A program made the translations under genes and the position numbers. From [Phormidium] sp. LEGE 05292 (GTDB taxonomy: Bacteria > Cyanobacteriota > Cyanobacteriia > Cyanobacteriales > Aerosakkonemataceae), in NCBI RefSeq assembly GCF_015207735.1, contig NZ_JADEWG010000061.1:1-37302 (forward strand): 37,302 nucleotides of DNA. Direction: 5' to 3'. How positions within the stretch are numbered: position 1 is the first letter of the stretch; each line of letters starts with the position of its first letter. Positions 8,911 to 17,192 of this stretch are shown here, one piece after another. The notes under the pieces were generated by a model. The model searched no databases, had not been told where the DNA came from, and worked only from the letters and a program-made list of their open reading frames with translations.

Positions 8911-9741
8911 ATGATAGAAAAAATATTGCTGGCTAATTCTGGAACAGGTCACACTGAAGAAATGCTGAAAGCTTTAATGGAAATTTCCTCCATTAAACGT
9001 GCTTCAGTAAACGTCTTGCACGTTGTACCTCCGCAAGTCAACGCTGATGAGATGACAGTTAAGTGGGAAGAAGGAGGTAAGTTTCTTGCCACTGCGATTA
9101 ACAACTTACAATTAGACCCAAATCACGTCAACGGAATGCTGCGACAAGGCGATCCCAAAACCATAGTTTGCCAAGTCGCTGACGAAATCCAAGCAGATTT
9201 AATTATTATGGGTTCTCGTGGCTTAAAGCGTCTAGAGTCAATTTTGGAGAATTCTGTCAGTCAATACGTTTTCCAATTGTCCAACCGTCCCATGTTATTG
9301 GTTAAGGACGATATTTACGTCAAGAAACTTAACAAAGTTATGGTCGCTTTGGATGCTTCGGAAGCAGCAAAACAATGCTTAAAGCTGGCTTTGTTCCTCC
9401 TGCGCGACATCAAAGGTGGTCAATTGATTTTGGCTCACGTTAATGCCAAGGGTCAAGAGACTCCCGCCGCTGTTGAGTCTGTGTTAAAGGCTGCAACTGA
9501 TGAAGCTAAGAAATTGGGTATTAACACCAAGTCTGTGGCTGCTGTTGGTAAAGCTGGAGAACAAATCTGTAATCTGGCGGAAGAGAATAATGTAGACTTA
9601 CTAATGCTGGGTTCTCCCGATCGCCGTCCTTCGATCGCTAAAGCACTCCCAGACTTAGATCGCTTGCTGGGTACTTCCCTATCTGACTATGTACGAGTTT
9701 ATGCCCCTTGTCCAGTTCTGTTAGCCCGTACTGTTGGTTAA
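8911..9741 (+). CDS. Universal stress protein with two tandem UspA domains
   Basis: A 277-residue cytoplasmic protein made of two UspA folds. Domain 1 (about 1-135) starts MIEKILLANSG and ends IIMGSRGLKRLE...NSVSQYV...PMLLV. Domain 2 (about 140-277) starts NKVMVALDASEAA and ends LLMLGSPDRR...LLGTSLSDYV...PCPVLLA. The ATP-site G-2x-G-9x-G-S motif is altered in both: Asn-Ser in the first domain and an insertion before GTS in the second. Nucleotide binding may therefore be weak. The frame opens at an earlier ATG (8860), but the fold begins at the ATG at 8911, which I prefer; neither start has a good ribosome-binding site. Family members help cells survive stress, by mechanisms that vary. The gene is convergent with psbM, and a 13-bp hairpin separates them. 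Confidence 0.85.
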   Translation: MIEKILLANSGTGHTEEMLKALMEISSIKRASVNVLHVVPPQVNADEMTVKWEEGGKFLATAINNLQLDPNHVNGMLRQGDPKTIVCQVADEIQADLIIMGSRGLKRLESILENSVSQYVFQLSNRPMLLVKDDIYVKKLNKVMVALDASEAAKQCLKLALFLLRDIKGGQLILAHVNAKGQETPAAVESVLKAATDEAKKLGINTKSVAAVGKAGEQICNLAEENNVDLLMLGSPDRRPSIAKALPDLDRLLGTSLSDYVRVYAPCPVLLARTVG

Positions 9742-9777
9742 TTACCTAATACTGTTTGCTGAAAGGAAAAATCACAA

Positions 9778-9817
9778 GGGAAAGGGGAAAAGAAAAATCC
9801 TTCCTTTCCCCTTTCCC
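9778..9817. terminator. Perfect 13-bp inverted repeat between convergent genes
   Basis: GGGAAAGGGGAAA (9778-9790) pairs perfectly with TTTCCCCTTTCCC (9805-9817) across a 14-base loop. It sits between the tandem Usp gene and psbM, which converge, so a bidirectional terminator is the natural reading. The purine/pyrimidine repeat units also look like STRR sequence. No long U-run follows on either strand. Confidence 0.5.
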
Positions 9818-9860
9818 TCAACAATTACAGTTACTAATCACCAATCACCAGTTTCTATTT

Positions 9861-9977
9861 TTAAATATTTTTATTAGTGCCACGGGTGTTGGTTTGAATG
9901 TACAGAATTAAGAGAAAAACGGTAGGAACCAACACAAATAGAATACTGGCGACAAATCCTAAATCGTTAACTTCCAT
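9861..9977 (-). CDS. psbM: Photosystem II reaction centre protein M
   Basis: A 38-residue protein, easily overlooked because of its size. It starts [18 protein letters not shown] and continues [20 protein letters not shown], nearly identical in pattern to known PsbM: a short lumenal N-terminus, one membrane helix (about residues 6-27) and a TN-R-G tail. PsbM sits at the photosystem II dimer interface in the thylakoid membrane and helps hold the two monomers together. AGAGG lies about 10 bases before the ATG. Only 57 bp separate it from the ferredoxin stop codon upstream on the same strand, so the two could share a transcript. The C-terminus is a few residues longer than the usual 34-36. Recognition is confident from the full-length match in pattern. 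Confidence 0.95.
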   Translation of the reverse strand: MEVNDLGFVASILFVLVPTVFLLILYIQTNTRGTNKNI

Positions 9978-10034
9978 AAAATCCCAACCTCTGTTCACAG
10001 CATTTTGACAAAACTAGGATATCACGCCTAGCAC

Positions 10035-10331
10035 TTATGGTTTGCTAACCACGCTGATTGGCCCATTGACCAATGTTTGACAAGCCAGCCGATAATTTTC
10101 CGGTTTTTTCCTCAACTTCCGTTTCTCTACTTCCGTGCGCGGAGACAAATTTTCCATTCCAGAGGCAATTTCGACAATGCAGGTGCCACATTGACCGTAA
10201 CCACCGCAATTCATTAATTTACCCGTGAATTTATACAAATCTATGCCATTTTGCAGCATTTTCTCTCTTAAATTCGCCCCATCTGCTGCAACCACTTCGG
10301 TATTTTCTTTAACAAATTTAATGTTAGCCAT
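10035..10331 (-). CDS. 2Fe-2S ferredoxin (plant-type fold, non-PetF)
   Basis: A 98-residue soluble electron carrier. Cluster ligands are Cys42, Cys48 and Cys51 in [11 protein letters not shown], and Cys84 in RLACQT: the C-x5-C-x2-C-x32-C arrangement of [2Fe-2S] ferredoxins. It differs from photosynthetic PetF, which has C-x4-C-x2-C and a very acidic surface. This protein has a basic stretch [12 protein letters not shown] before the last ligand. It is therefore probably a specialised ferredoxin rather than the main acceptor of photosystem I; its partner is unknown. No signal peptide. It lies 57 bp upstream of psbM on the same strand, suggesting a shared transcript. The ATG is followed at once by the first beta strand ANIKFV, which supports the start. 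Confidence 0.9.
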   Translation of the reverse strand: MANIKFVKENTEVVAADGANLREKMLQNGIDLYKFTGKLMNCGGYGQCGTCIVEIASGMENLSPRTEVEKRKLRKKPENYRLACQTLVNGPISVVSKP

Positions 10332-10440
10332 TACTTACCCCTTATGGACGGGATATTTGCCTTGAGCAAACCCGTTAGATTAGCGTTGACTGTCTTATTT
10401 TACTTTTTCTTAAGAAGTATTACAAACTCTAAATATTGAA

Positions 10441-10519
10441 GAAAGGCAGAAGGCAGAAGGCAGAAGGTAAGAAAGGCAGAAGGCAGAAGGCAGAAGGTAA
10501 GAAAGGCAGAAGGCAGAAG
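10441..10519. repeat. Perfect 30-bp tandem repeat built from AGGCAGA heptamers
   Basis: The unit at 10441-10470 is repeated base for base at 10471-10500, and a third partial copy runs to 10519. Each unit holds three to four copies of the heptamer AGGCAGA. Part of it reappears inverted at 62-83. This is STRR-type intergenic sequence between tolC and the ferredoxin gene, not a CRISPR array. Confidence 0.9.
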
Positions 10520-10532
10520 CAAAAATATCTCC

Positions 10533-10572
10533 TTGTCCCCTTGTCCCCTTGTCTCCTTGTCCCCTTGTCCCC
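10533..10572. repeat. Octamer tandem repeat TTGTCCCC x5
   Basis: Five consecutive copies of TTGTCCCC (the third reads TTGTCTCC) lie just before the tolC stop codon on the opposite side from the heptamer array. The same octamer, inverted, occurs near 23828-23840. Confidence 0.85.
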
Positions 10573-10589
10573 CCTGCCCCTCTGCCTGC

Positions 10590-12311
10590 TTATTGTAATA
10601 ACGGAGTTGTAGGCAAAGGAATGTTACTGACAGATCTGGTTAGGGTGGCTAGCGATCGATTGTAGTCAATCACTGCTCTGACTAAGCTTCCTTGCGATTC
10701 TACCAAGCTGTTTTCTGCGTCAATGACTTCCGTTTGGGTACCGACTCCAGCTTGGAAGCGCAAGCGAGCTAAACGTAGAGCTTCTGCGGCTTGAGTTACA
10801 GCAAGTCTAGCAGTTTGAATATTCTGGAAGTTACCTCTTAGGTTGTAAAAGGCTTGTTCAACTTGGAAACGAATTTGGTTACGCTGATCGGCAAATCGAG
10901 TTTCTGCAATATCAATATCAGACTGTCGCTGCGCCGCCCTTGCACTAGCTGCACCCCCATCAAATAAATTCCACCGTAGTCTTGCCCCTACTGCATAGCC
11001 ATCTGCCAAACCTAAACCATCATTAAATACCTCTAGCAGACTGTAGTTGGCAAATAAATCTACTTGTGGTCTGCGATCGGCTAAAGCAATACGCCGTTGC
11101 TGTTCGGCAATATTCCGTTGAGCTAACTGCTGTTGCAGTTCAGCACGGTTTTGAAATGCTCTGACAATACTCTCTTCTAAAGTTAAATTCCACAGCCCAG
11201 CAATTTCTACAGGGTCAGCAGCCACAATATTAGTTGATTGAGGTAAACTCAAAATTTGCGCTAACTGACGACGGTTAATTTGCTGTCGAGCGCGGTTGGT
11301 AACTAAAAGTTGGTTTTGGTTCGCTAGCTGTACCTGCGCCCGCAAGGTATCGAATCTGGTGCCTAATCCGGCTTGTTCCAAAGCTATGGCATCGCGTAAA
11401 CTTTGTTGAGCATTGCGGACAGCAGATTCGGCAATTCTGACCTCTTCATCTGCTTGTTGCAAGTCGAAGTAAGCATTAGCCACATCCAGGCGTGTTTGTT
11501 CACTTAAGGCTTCAACTTGTAACTGGGCAGCGCGAAGTGCTTCTTGGGCTGCCCGAATTTGGGCGTTCCGCCGTCCTCCATTTATCAGGCTGTAGTTAGC
11601 TTCAATTGTCCCGCTTAAACTGAGTGAGCGATTGTCTATGCCGTCTGTGGGTAAGCCTAGCTGTCTTCTCTGTTCTGCCTGTAACTCACCTTGAGTACCT
11701 TGTCCTCCTTGGGCAGCTGCTTGTAAATCTACTGTCGGATATAAAGCTGCTCGGGCTTCTCTTAGTTGGGCTTCTGCCTGTTGATATTGTTCTCTAGCTA
11801 CTTGCAGGGGGCGGTTGTTCCGTTCTGCTAGTTCCACTGCCTGTCGCAAGGTCAGAGGTTGAGTTACTTCTATGTTTACCTCTTCCGGTCTAGTGGGAAA
11901 CTGTAATGGGTTAGGATTCGGGATTAGAGTCCTGGGAATGGCATCAGGATTTGTACCAGGACGAGGAACAACGTCAGGTGGAGGAATAACTCGGATCTTT
12001 TGTGCCATCCAATTATGGGTTGGATCTAGTAATCTCCCGTTCCCTGTCATCTGATGCGTGCCGTATAGCCCGATCGGGCGCTCAAGAAAAAGCGTTTCGC
12101 TCTCAACTTGATTTTGTTTCTCTTTGTACCTTTGATTATCGAGTAAGTAATCACTCTGATGAACCACAGCAGGTAAAGTTTGGTTAGTTTTCATTGCTTC
12201 ACTGCTGGACTCAACACTGGCTGTACCGCTTTCAGCGTTAGCTATGCGGGGCATCCCAGCACTGATAATGGCACTCACACTCACAACCACGAAATAACGA
12301 AGCTTTGACAT
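10590..12311 (-). CDS. TolC-family outer-membrane efflux/secretion channel
   Basis: A 573-residue protein. Residues 1-26 are a Sec signal peptide ending in an Ala-Asn-Ala type site. A proline-rich linker (about 90-145) is followed by two outer-membrane-efflux repeats (about 150-350 and 370-560). Typical features are LRQAVELAERNNRPLQVAREQ at the start of the first repeat, long heptad-like helices rich in Ala, Gln and Arg, and the closing ARLRFQAGVGTQTEVIDAEN helix. The family forms trimeric channels spanning outer membrane and periplasm, working with ABC or RND pumps for drug export or type I secretion. In Anabaena a relative (HgdD) is needed for heterocyst glycolipid export and drug efflux. 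No pump gene is adjacent, so it may serve several pumps encoded elsewhere. The proline linker is common in cyanobacterial members. Confidence 0.9.
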   Translation of the reverse strand: MSKLRYFVVVSVSAIISAGMPRIANAESGTASVESSSEAMKTNQTLPAVVHQSDYLLDNQRYKEKQNQVESETLFLERPIGLYGTHQMTGNGRLLDPTHNWMAQKIRVIPPPDVVPRPGTNPDAIPRTLIPNPNPLQFPTRPEEVNIEVTQPLTLRQAVELAERNNRPLQVAREQYQQAEAQLREARAALYPTVDLQAAAQGGQGTQGELQAEQRRQLGLPTDGIDNRSLSLSGTIEANYSLINGGRRNAQIRAAQEALRAAQLQVEALSEQTRLDVANAYFDLQQADEEVRIAESAVRNAQQSLRDAIALEQAGLGTRFDTLRAQVQLANQNQLLVTNRARQQINRRQLAQILSLPQSTNIVAADPVEIAGLWNLTLEESIVRAFQNRAELQQQLAQRNIAEQQRRIALADRRPQVDLFANYSLLEVFNDGLGLADGYAVGARLRWNLFDGGAASARAAQRQSDIDIAETRFADQRNQIRFQVEQAFYNLRGNFQNIQTARLAVTQAAEALRLARLRFQAGVGTQTEVIDAENSLVESQGSLVRAVIDYNRSLATLTRSVSNIPLPTTPLLQ

Positions 12312-12893
12312 ACGCTTTTGAAGAGTCTGCTGCTTTGTGCAAACAACTACAGCAGCATACTAGTTGATAATTGGACTTGGCAAACACTCGCTTAGTCAGC
12401 AACAGGTAGTGTCATCGTGATTTTAAGTACCCCGATGGACTGCTAACTGTTTCCTGATCAAATATAAAAGCCTTTCTGCTTTAGGGCAATGGTATTTATC
12501 TATTTTGCTACAAGGGGCATCTCAACTATACGCAATATTTAAGTTTATATTCAGAGTTATGATGTTTTTGTTACCAGCATCACATAGAATTTACACTTAT
12601 TTAATGCTAAGTACAATAGGCTGTTAATAGGTTTTTTCTGCCATAGTATCAATCAGGGGAAATCTAAAAATAACCTGATTAGGAAAATAACTTTTCACAT
12701 AATCAGTTATAAATAGTTCAATTAGCGTATTAATATATGGGTATTTACTTAATACTGCTCTGTTAAGTTTTAATTCTTCCTTGTAGTTTGGGGAATGGGA
12801 AAAGGGTAAAGGTTATAAGAATCATCTCGTCCTTTCCTCTTTCACCAAGGCGTAGTAGATATTTACTAGCAAATAATTGCTTGGTCTGTGGTT
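12312..12893. other. Long intergenic region between divergent tolC and GGDEF genes
   Basis: About 580 bp of AT-rich sequence that must hold the promoters of tolC (minus) and the diguanylate cyclase (plus). I see no convincing gene and no tRNA. Positions 12789-12845 contain a purine-rich then pyrimidine-rich STRR-like patch; 12802-12817 is the reverse complement of 10-25. No clear sigma-70 promoter pair stands out. Confidence 0.5.
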
Positions 12894-15308
12894 ATGGATG
12901 TATTAATGTTAGAATTGCAAAATAATGGCAATTTTGGGTATTTATTTCATTATTGTTATACAATAACACTGGCTGTAGTTACTGGTTTTGTATTGATTTT
13001 TTGTCGCCACAATCGGTTAATGAATAAACTAAAAGAAAAGCTTCGTGAGCAAATAGTACTAAAAAAATCTCAGTCACCAGAAACAGATTTTTATCAAAAT
13101 TATGAACGATTACAACTATTGATGGATGCTACTAATGATGGAATGTGGGATTGGGATATCAAAAACAACACTTTGTTTTGGTCAGATAAATTGTTTACTT
13201 TACTTGGTTTATCGCCGGGAAGTTGTCATCCGAATTTAGAGTTGTTTTATCAATTACTTCATGAAGAAGATCGGGTAAAAGTAACTCAAGCAATTCAACA
13301 ACATTTGCTATTTAATCAGCCATATAAGTGTGAAATGCAATTAAAAAAGGCAGATGGTAGTTATGGTTGGTTTCTGGGTCAAGGTAAAGCAGTGAAAGAT
13401 GTTAATGGTCACGCTATTCGTATGGTAGGATCGATGGTTGATATTAGCGATCGCAAACAAATAGAAGAAAAATTGCAGCAGAGTGAACAAAAGTTTCGCT
13501 CTATTTTTGACAATGTTTCAGTAGGCATGGCATTAGTTAATGCTGAGGGATATATCATATTAGCTAACGAAGCAGATTGTCACTTTCTTGGCTATACCCA
13601 AGAAGAACTACTTGGAATGCACTTTACAGAATTCACCCATCCTGAAGATTTAGCAATAGATGTAGAATTGTATAAGTCTTTATTAGCAGGAGAAAGAAGT
13701 AGCTATGTGATTGATAAACGTTATATCCGTAAGGATCAAGCTGTTGTTTGGGGACGCTTGACGGTATCTTTAATTAGAGATCAAGATGGTTCTCTTTTAT
13801 ATACAGTAATTGTCTGTGAAGATATCACTGTTCGCAAACAAGCAGAAGAAGCTCTCCGACAAAGTGAAGCTAGACTTGCGGCGGCTCAAAGAGTGGCTCG
13901 CATCGGCAATTGGGAATTGGATGTAGTGACTAAAAAAATTGTTGGTTCGGAAGAATTATTCCGCATTTTTGGATTTTCGGACGATCGCAAAGAATATGAT
14001 TATCAAGAATTTTTCCAAATTAGCTTTCCTGACGATCGAGAAAGATTAATTCAAGCAATAAGTAAAGGAATTAATCAGGGAAAATCTTTTAAAATTGATT
14101 TCAAAGCAGTTCGTAAAGATAATGTAATTATATACAATCAAGCTAAAGGAGAAGCAGTTTTTAATAGTCAAGGACGAATAGTTAAACTATTTGGCACAGT
14201 CCAAGATATTACAGAACGGAAGCAGCTAGAAGAGTTATTACAATCGCAATTACAAAAAGAAGAAGCTCTCAATCGAGTCATTCAAATAATTCGCAACTCT
14301 TTAGATTTATCAACTATTTTTTCTTCAGCTGTTATAGATATTGGGGAACTTTTAGAAGTTGAACAAGTGGCTATTTTTCAGTATTTGCCAGAAAACGAAG
14401 TTTGGTTAGCAGTAGCAGAATATCGCCAAAACTCTAACATAAATAGCTTGATGAAACAGAAAATTCCCGATCGAGAAAATCCGATTGCTTCGCAACTCAA
14501 AAAATTAAAAATTGTCCAGTTAAATGATGCTAGTCTTTCTCAAGATGAGATTAATCATAGTTTAGCTCAGACTTTTCCTGGCGCTTGGTTACTTATTCCA
14601 TTACACTTTAATTCTGCGACTTGGGGTTGCTTAAGTCTTTTAAAACCTCAACAATATTCTTGGCAAGAATCAGAGATAGAAATAGCCAGAGAAATAGCAG
14701 AGCAATTGGCGATGGCTATTTATCAATCAGAACTTTATCATCAAGTACAAGTAGCAAATGAGGAATTAAAAAGATTAGCAACTATTGATGGTTTAACTCA
14801 AATAGCTAATCGCCGTCGATTTGATGAATATCTTAATTTAGAATGGCTCCGACTTCGCAGAGAAAAAGCACCATTATGTTTAATTTTGTTTGATATTGAT
14901 TATTTTAAGCTTTATAACGATACTTACGGTCATTTAGCAGGAGATGATTGTTTACGCCAAGTAGCAATAGCTATTAGTGAAATTTTTCGTCGCCCAGGTG
15001 ATTTATTTTGTCGCTACGGTGGTGAAGAATTTGCGGTGGTGCTTCCCTACACTCATTTGTCAGGTGCAACTTATTTAGCGGAACTTATTCGCCAAGCAAT
15101 TCATAATTTGCAAATTCCCCATAGTCAATCTTTAGTAAGTAATCATTTGACAATTAGCTTGGGAGTTGCTTGTATAATCCCAAATGCTCAATTTTCGCCG
15201 CAAAACTTAATTAATGTTGCGGATCAAGCACTTTATACTGCTAAACAACAAGGGCGCGATCGCGTAGTTTTTAGCGAAATTAATTATGCTAGTTTCTGCG
15301 CTCCATAA
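12888..15308 (+). CDS. Diguanylate cyclase with three PAS domains and a GAF domain
   Basis: An 806-residue sensor enzyme. One hydrophobic segment (about residues 19-40) probably anchors it. Three PAS domains follow (about 65-190, 200-315, 325-445), each ending in a PAC-type DISDRK, DITVRK or DITERK motif. A GAF domain (about 455-615) precedes the GGDEF domain (625-795). The active site reads GGEEF at 711-715, and an RxxD inhibitory site (RPGD) lies exactly five residues before it. The enzyme is therefore predicted active and product-inhibited, making cyclic di-GMP from two GTP. GAF and PAS domains suggest light, redox or ligand control; the chromophore Cys of cyanobacteriochromes is not obvious. 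No EAL domain. Start: GTG at 12888 or ATG at 12894; neither has a good ribosome-binding site. Convergent with the FHA cyclase. Confidence 0.92.
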   Translation: MVMDVLMLELQNNGNFGYLFHYCYTITLAVVTGFVLIFCRHNRLMNKLKEKLREQIVLKKSQSPETDFYQNYERLQLLMDATNDGMWDWDIKNNTLFWSDKLFTLLGLSPGSCHPNLELFYQLLHEEDRVKVTQAIQQHLLFNQPYKCEMQLKKADGSYGWFLGQGKAVKDVNGHAIRMVGSMVDISDRKQIEEKLQQSEQKFRSIFDNVSVGMALVNAEGYIILANEADCHFLGYTQEELLGMHFTEFTHPEDLAIDVELYKSLLAGERSSYVIDKRYIRKDQAVVWGRLTVSLIRDQDGSLLYTVIVCEDITVRKQAEEALRQSEARLAAAQRVARIGNWELDVVTKKIVGSEELFRIFGFSDDRKEYDYQEFFQISFPDDRERLIQAISKGINQGKSFKIDFKAVRKDNVIIYNQAKGEAVFNSQGRIVKLFGTVQDITERKQLEELLQSQLQKEEALNRVIQIIRNSLDLSTIFSSAVIDIGELLEVEQVAIFQYLPENEVWLAVAEYRQNSNINSLMKQKIPDRENPIASQLKKLKIVQLNDASLSQDEINHSLAQTFPGAWLLIPLHFNSATWGCLSLLKPQQYSWQESEIEIAREIAEQLAMAIYQSELYHQVQVANEELKRLATIDGLTQIANRRRFDEYLNLEWLRLRREKAPLCLILFDIDYFKLYNDTYGHLAGDDCLRQVAIAISEIFRRPGDLFCRYGGEEFAVVLPYTHLSGATYLAELIRQAIHNLQIPHSQSLVSNHLTISLGVACIIPNAQFSPQNLINVADQALYTAKQQGRDRVVFSEINYASFCAP

Positions 15309-15333
15309 GTTCAGTTATCAACTTTTATAATTT

Positions 15334-16974
15334 TTATTTGTGTTTGTTAACCATTAAATCTTTGGTAATCACATAAATTGGGATAGGTTGATCGATACCC
15401 TTAAAGCGATATTCGCCCATTTCTTCTAACTCTAGACGTTGCGAAGGTTGCAACATTTTATATGTTGTTTCACTGACTATTAATTTACCGGGAGGACAGA
15501 TTGATTCCATTCGCGAAGCTAAATTGATTGTTGGGCCTAAAACCGTATAATCTACCCGCAATGTGCTTCCTACATCTCCGACAACAGCTTTCCCACTGTT
15601 AATAGCAATTCGTAATTCTAAAGGATGAGATAACACTTTATTTATATTCATTTTTGCTAAACGATTTAACATTCCCTTCGCTGCTCTAAAAGCTCTTTCA
15701 GCATGATCGTGTTGCGGTTCTGGTGCGCCAAAAAATGCCATAATACAATCGCCAATAAATTTATCTAAAGTTCCGCATTCTGCAAACACTTCTTGCAGCA
15801 TTTCTTCAAAAAAAGCATTGAGTAATTCCGCAATTTTTGCCGGAGTTAACTTTTCTGAAAGTGCGGTAAAACCGACGATATCAGCAAACATAATACTAAT
15901 TTCGCTTTCTCTGGGAATTAAACCAGTGTCTGATAGGTTTCCCGTTTGCATCATCTGTTGTACTACTGCTGGAGAATGGTATCGTTCTAAACGATGACGG
16001 ATTTTTTCTTCATTCCTTAATTGCAGGGTTAGTAACCATCTTTGTACACTAGAAGCTACTAAGTTAGCCAAGGTGGAAAAAAAGCTCAAATCTTCATCTT
16101 TTTGTTGAATTGATTCGCTAATGGGAATATGTCCATCAGCATATAAAACACCGACAACTTTAGTTTCATCCCATAGCGGAACAGCCATGACACTGTGAAT
16201 GTCTTTAGTGATAATACTGATTTCATTACCGAACCTTTCGTCGAGTTGGGCATTAGCGCTTTGAATTGCTATTTTTTCGGAAAATACTGTTTGACATATA
16301 CTGCGACTAATCCAACTTCCATCATTGGGTAAGGGTTGAGAATAGTAAACTTCTTTAACTGCTCCATTAAATACTTTTAGGTTTCCTGTGTCGCAATCAA
16401 CAATTAATAAAGCTAAACGCTCTATACTTTCAATGTAACGGAAAACTACTTTTTTAACAGCCAAAAATATTTGTTCGATCGATTCAGCAGAATTTAGATT
16501 TTGCGCGATATCAACTAAGTCTCTTAGACGTTCGATCGAAGTTTCCTGTCGTTTAACTTTATCGGCTAAGTTATCCGCTTGTATCCATTGTTCTTTCAAA
16601 TCATTCACATTGCGAACAATGGTCATTCCATCATCCAATTCAGGTTGATCGAATTTTCGCACTCGTGGTAAAGTAGAATCATTCAAAATCACTTTAGCAT
16701 CAATATTTCCGATTTTAATACAATCATTATGTGCCAAAATTTCAGCAGCAGTCAAAATTTTTTCATTTAAGAAAGTACCATTTTTACTTCCCATATCTTC
16801 AATAAACCATTTACCTCTCCCTTGCTTAAAAATTCGAGCATGATACCGAGAAATCCCAAAATATGGCAGATGTAAATTGTTGTCTGGTAAACGCCCTATA
16901 GTAAATTCATCTTCATTTACTGGTACTATTATTTCTTGATTGTCCTGGTATACACACAGCTTAAGCTCTGCCAT
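15334..16974 (-). CDS. FHA-GAF class III adenylate cyclase
   Basis: A 546-residue soluble enzyme with three parts. An FHA domain (about 5-95) has the phosphothreonine-binding residues: Gly27-Arg28, Ser42-Arg43, His45 and Asn65-Gly66. A GAF domain covers about 150-315. The class III cyclase domain covers about 355-535. Both metal-binding aspartates are present (Asp365 in FADIVGF, Asp409 in IGDCIM), as are the transition-state residues Asn484 and Arg488. The purine-specifying positions are Lys405 and Thr477, as in cyanobacterial CyaC-like adenylate cyclases, so ATP is the likely substrate and cAMP the product. The FHA domain implies control by a phosphorylated partner, and two Ser/Thr kinases are encoded 10-15 kb away. 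It is divergent from the MOSC gene and convergent with the diguanylate cyclase, 25 bp apart. Confidence 0.92.
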   Translation of the reverse strand: MAELKLCVYQDNQEIIVPVNEDEFTIGRLPDNNLHLPYFGISRYHARIFKQGRGKWFIEDMGSKNGTFLNEKILTAAEILAHNDCIKIGNIDAKVILNDSTLPRVRKFDQPELDDGMTIVRNVNDLKEQWIQADNLADKVKRQETSIERLRDLVDIAQNLNSAESIEQIFLAVKKVVFRYIESIERLALLIVDCDTGNLKVFNGAVKEVYYSQPLPNDGSWISRSICQTVFSEKIAIQSANAQLDERFGNEISIITKDIHSVMAVPLWDETKVVGVLYADGHIPISESIQQKDEDLSFFSTLANLVASSVQRWLLTLQLRNEEKIRHRLERYHSPAVVQQMMQTGNLSDTGLIPRESEISIMFADIVGFTALSEKLTPAKIAELLNAFFEEMLQEVFAECGTLDKFIGDCIMAFFGAPEPQHDHAERAFRAAKGMLNRLAKMNINKVLSHPLELRIAINSGKAVVGDVGSTLRVDYTVLGPTINLASRMESICPPGKLIVSETTYKMLQPSQRLELEEMGEYRFKGIDQPIPIYVITKDLMVNKHK

Positions 16975-17137
16975 TTTTTTACCCTTTATAATTATTTATT
17001 TTTGCTAATAGCGCCCCTGATATAAAACGACACATCTAAGGATGAAGTATCTTTTTCTTGTTCTTATGATGCCCCTAGTCTAACCTAATACTTAGTTTGA
17101 ATAACTGAATTTGTAACGAAAAGGCGTAACAGTTGTA

Positions 17138-17180
17138 ACATTAATATTATTAATGTCAAGCAATTGTTAACCAAGGTTAA
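17138..17180. promoter_or_regulatory. Two perfect palindromes in the cyclase/MOSC divergent promoter
   Basis: ACATTAAT-ATT-ATTAATGT (17138-17156) and TTAACCAAGGTTAA (17167-17180) lie back to back just before the MOSC ATG at 17193. Both are symmetric at every base, as expected of dimeric repressor or activator sites. AT-rich chance palindromes cannot be excluded. Confidence 0.4.
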
Positions 17181-17192
17181 AGAATTAATTAG

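Noticed and set aside
10441-10519. CRISPR-like 30-bp repeats
   Set aside because: The units are directly adjacent with no spacers and consist of heptamers; this is a tandem simple repeat. No cas gene is present.
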